Both the position numbers and the translations under genes were made by a program. Positions 5,849-7,698 of a stretch of DNA of 7,698 nt are shown piece by piece (the stretch's first letter is position 1; every line of letters begins with the position of its first letter). The notes under the pieces were generated by a model. That model saw nothing but the letters and a program-made list of their open reading frames with translations. It ran no database searches and was not told where the DNA came from. The DNA comes from CAZYIW01 sp964647705 (GTDB lineage: Bacteria; Pseudomonadota; Gammaproteobacteria; PS1; Pseudothioglobaceae), in the NCBI GenBank assembly GCA_964647705.1, contig CAZYIW010000045.1:1-7698 (forward strand), written 5' to 3'.

Positions 5849-5853
5849 GCTGT

Positions 5854-7272
5854 ATGGCCAAAAAATATGATGCGGGTGTAAAGGACTACCGCGAAACTTA
5901 CTGGCAACCCGATTATGTGCCATTAGATTCGGACTTATTGGCTTGTTTTAAGATCACACCACAACCAGGTATTGATCGTGAAGAAGCTGCTGCTGCAGTT
6001 GCTGCTGAATCATCTACAGGAACATGGACAACTGTATGGACTGACTTATTAACAGACATGGATTACTACCGTGGCCGTGCTTATCGTATTGAAGACGTTC
6101 CAGGTGATGACAGCTGTTACTATGCATTTATCGCATATCCAATCGATTTATTTGAAGAAGGTTCAGTTGTGAACGTATTGACTTCATTGGTTGGTAACGT
6201 ATTTGGTTTTAAAGCGGTACGTGCACTTCGTCTTGAAGACATTAGATTCTCACTGGCATATGTTAAAACATGTAATGGTCCTCCACATGGTATTCAGGTA
6301 GAGCGTGATAAGATGGATAAATATGGTCGTCCAATGTTGGGTTGTACAATTAAACCTAAACTAGGTCTATCAGCTAAGAACTATGGTCGTGCGGTTTACG
6401 AATGTCTACGTGGCGGTCTAGACTTTACTAAGGATGATGAGAACGTTAACTCTCAGCCGTTCATGCGCTGGCGTGATCGTTTCCTATTTGTGCAAGATGC
6501 AATTGAAACAGCACAAGCGGAAACAGGCGAGCGTAAAGGTCACTACTTAAATGTAACGGCCGCATCTCCAGAGGAAATGTATGAGCGTGCAGAATTTGCA
6601 AAAGAAATTGGCACACCAATTATTATGCATGACTTCTTTACTGGTGGCTTCTGTGCGAATACAGGTCTTGCACGCTGGTGTCAGAAGAATGGTTTGTTGT
6701 TACATATCCACCGTGCGATGCATGCGGTTGTGGATCGTAACCCACATCACGGCATTCACTTTCGTGTATTAACTAAGTGCTTGAGATTATCAGGTGGTGA
6801 CCACATGCACTCTGGTACTGTTGTTGGTAAGCTAGAAGGTGATCGTGAAGCAACATTAGGTTGGATTGACTTAATGCGTGAATCATTCATTCCAGAAGAC
6901 CGTAGTCGTGGTATTTTCTTTGACCAAGATTGGGGTTCAATGGCGCCTACTATGCCAGTAGCGTCAGGTGGTATTCACGTATGGCATATGCCAGCATTGG
7001 TGAATATCTTTGGTGACGACTCAGTTCTACAATTTGGTGGCGGTACACTAGGCCATCCATGGGGTAACGCTGCAGGTGCAGCTGCAAACCGTGTTGCACT
7101 TGAAGCTTGTGTCGATGCACGTAACCGTGGTATCGAAGTAGAGCGTGAAGGTAAAGCAGTACTTACTAAAGCTGCTGAGCACAGTCCAGAACTTAAGGTT
7201 GCTATGGAAACATGGAAAGAAATTAAGTTTGAGTTCGATACAGTTGATAAACTAGACGGTCAAAACCGTTAA
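5854..7272 (+). CDS. cbbL: RuBisCO large subunit, form IA (carboxysomal type)
   Basis: This 472-residue catalytic subunit of ribulose-1,5-bisphosphate carboxylase forms an L8S8 enzyme that fixes CO2 in the Calvin cycle. All active-site groups are visible: K167 and K169 in TIKPKLGL; the carbamylated K193 with Mg ligands D195 and E196 in DFTKDDEN; H286 in HIHRAMH; H319 and loop-6 K326 in HSGTVVGKLEGD; and S371-G373 and G395-G397 for phosphate binding. By eye the closest relatives are form IAc enzymes such as that of Halothiobacillus, sharing KTCxGPPHGIQVERDKM, CLRGGLDFTKDDEN and FLFVQDA. Y71 and F345 appear to match the Halothiobacillus residues (Y72, F346) that contact the CsoS2 scaffold. One odd segment is APTMP at 364-368, where relatives usually have PGVFA or PGVLP. 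It leads the operon; cbbS follows after 29 bases. Confidence 0.98.
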   Translation: MAKKYDAGVKDYRETYWQPDYVPLDSDLLACFKITPQPGIDREEAAAAVAAESSTGTWTTVWTDLLTDMDYYRGRAYRIEDVPGDDSCYYAFIAYPIDLFEEGSVVNVLTSLVGNVFGFKAVRALRLEDIRFSLAYVKTCNGPPHGIQVERDKMDKYGRPMLGCTIKPKLGLSAKNYGRAVYECLRGGLDFTKDDENVNSQPFMRWRDRFLFVQDAIETAQAETGERKGHYLNVTAASPEEMYERAEFAKEIGTPIIMHDFFTGGFCANTGLARWCQKNGLLLHIHRAMHAVVDRNPHHGIHFRVLTKCLRLSGGDHMHSGTVVGKLEGDREATLGWIDLMRESFIPEDRSRGIFFDQDWGSMAPTMPVASGGIHVWHMPALVNIFGDDSVLQFGGGTLGHPWGNAAGAAANRVALEACVDARNRGIEVEREGKAVLTKAAEHSPELKVAMETWKEIKFEFDTVDKLDGQNR

Positions 7273-7301
7273 TTGGTTTAATTTAATAAAGAGGAATTAT
7301 T

Positions 7302-7631
7302 ATGAGTGAAGTACAAGCATATAAATCATCTCCAAAGTTTGAAACTTTTTCTTACTTGCCACAGATGACACCTGATCAAACAAGACAGCACATCCAATTT
7401 ATTATTAATAATGGTTGGAACCCTGCAATTGAGCATGTAGAACCAGAACGTGCGTTTAACTACTACTGGTATATGTGGAAGTTACCAATGTTTGGTGAGC
7501 AAAATGTAGACACAGTTTTGGCTGAGCTAGAAGCGTGTCATAGAGAAAACCCTGGACATCATGTTCGTTTACTTGGTTATGACAATTACGCACAGAGCCA
7601 AGGAATGAACTTCGTTGTTTTCCGCGGATAA
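7302..7631 (+). CDS. cbbS: RuBisCO small subunit, form IA
   Basis: This 109-residue small subunit caps the L8 core of RuBisCO and stabilises the active enzyme. The sequence follows the proteobacterial form IA pattern: FETFSYLPQMT near the N terminus, NNGWNPAIEHVEP, the hallmark YYWYMWKLPMFGEQN (54-68), then VLAELEACHRENPGHHVRL and a C-terminal YDNYAQSQGMNFVVFRG. Length and ends match the Halothiobacillus carboxysomal subunit (110 residues). GAGGA (7291-7295) lies 6 bases before the ATG. It is co-transcribed with cbbL upstream and the shell-protein gene that begins 24 bases after its stop. Confidence 0.97.
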   Translation: MSEVQAYKSSPKFETFSYLPQMTPDQTRQHIQFIINNGWNPAIEHVEPERAFNYYWYMWKLPMFGEQNVDTVLAELEACHRENPGHHVRLLGYDNYAQSQGMNFVVFRG

Positions 7632-7655
7632 GTTTAAATATATAGGAGAAATACT

Positions 7656-7698
7656 ATGAGTGATGTAACAGGAATCGCGTTGGGTATGATCGAGACCA
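7656..7698 (+). CDS. csoS1: Carboxysome shell protein CsoS1-type (BMC-H), 5' end only
   Basis: Only 14 codons are visible: MSDVTGIALGMIET. They match the start of alpha-carboxysome CsoS1A/CsoS1C proteins (MADVTGIALGMIETRG in Halothiobacillus, from memory) except at residue 2. GIALGMIET is the first strand of the bacterial microcompartment domain, whose hexamers tile the flat faces of the shell. AGGAG (7644-7648) lies 7 bases before the ATG, and the gap from cbbS is 24 bases, so it belongs to the cbbLS operon. The usual gene after cbbS would be csoS2 or, in non-carboxysomal operons, cbbQ; neither starts like this. The choice among CsoS1A, B and C cannot be made from 14 residues. Confidence 0.87.
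   Translation, partial: MSDVTGIALGMIET

Noticed and set aside
6581..6772. Plus-strand open frame overlapping cbbL in another frame
   Set aside because: It is a shadow of a highly conserved RuBisCO region and has no ribosome-binding site.
7656..7698. Third operon gene read as cbbQ, as in non-carboxysomal form IA operons
   Set aside because: The visible residues GIALGMIET are the BMC-domain start of CsoS1 proteins. CbbQ is an AAA+ protein with an unrelated N terminus.

Overview
The window looks like chromosomal DNA from an AT-rich gammaproteobacterial sulfur- or other chemolithoautotroph. The ribosomal proteins L28, L33 and S16, AcnB, PurB and RimM all read like gammaproteobacterial versions. 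The CO2-fixing genes at the right end are the proteobacterial form IA RuBisCO type, closest by eye to the carboxysomal (IAc) type of Halothiobacillus. The species cannot be fixed from this window.

Layout. Left edge: the 5' part of a tRNA-Ser(UGA) on the minus strand, with its own promoter. Next comes rpmB-rpmG (+), ending in a symmetric terminator that also serves the convergent acnB (-). A 75-bp gap with overlapping promoters separates acnB from the divergent purB (+). An extended -10 promoter at the end of purB drives rpsP, which carries a long Ala/Lys/Glu tail. rimM overlaps the end of rpsP. It is intact in both domains but has no ATG, GTG or TTG start in a usable place, and its first conserved codons lie inside a strong terminator-like hairpin. 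A 168-bp AT-rich gap then holds two tandem 8-7-8 inverted repeats and a promoter, followed by cbbL, cbbS and the first 14 codons of a third gene.

That third gene is the most important reading here. Its start (MSDVTGIALGMIET) is that of a CsoS1-type hexameric carboxysome shell protein. It is neither CbbQ nor the scaffold CsoS2, which normally follows cbbS in alpha-carboxysome operons. The right end is therefore best read as the start of an alpha-carboxysome operon with an unusual gene order. It sits directly behind rpsP-rimM, where trmD-rplS would normally be found.

How the genes work together: the left two thirds are housekeeping (translation, TCA cycle, purine synthesis, ribosome maturation). 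The right third is a strongly translated Calvin-cycle and carboxysome transcription unit. It has its own promoter and putative LysR-type (CbbR-like) operators, although no cbbR gene is adjacent.
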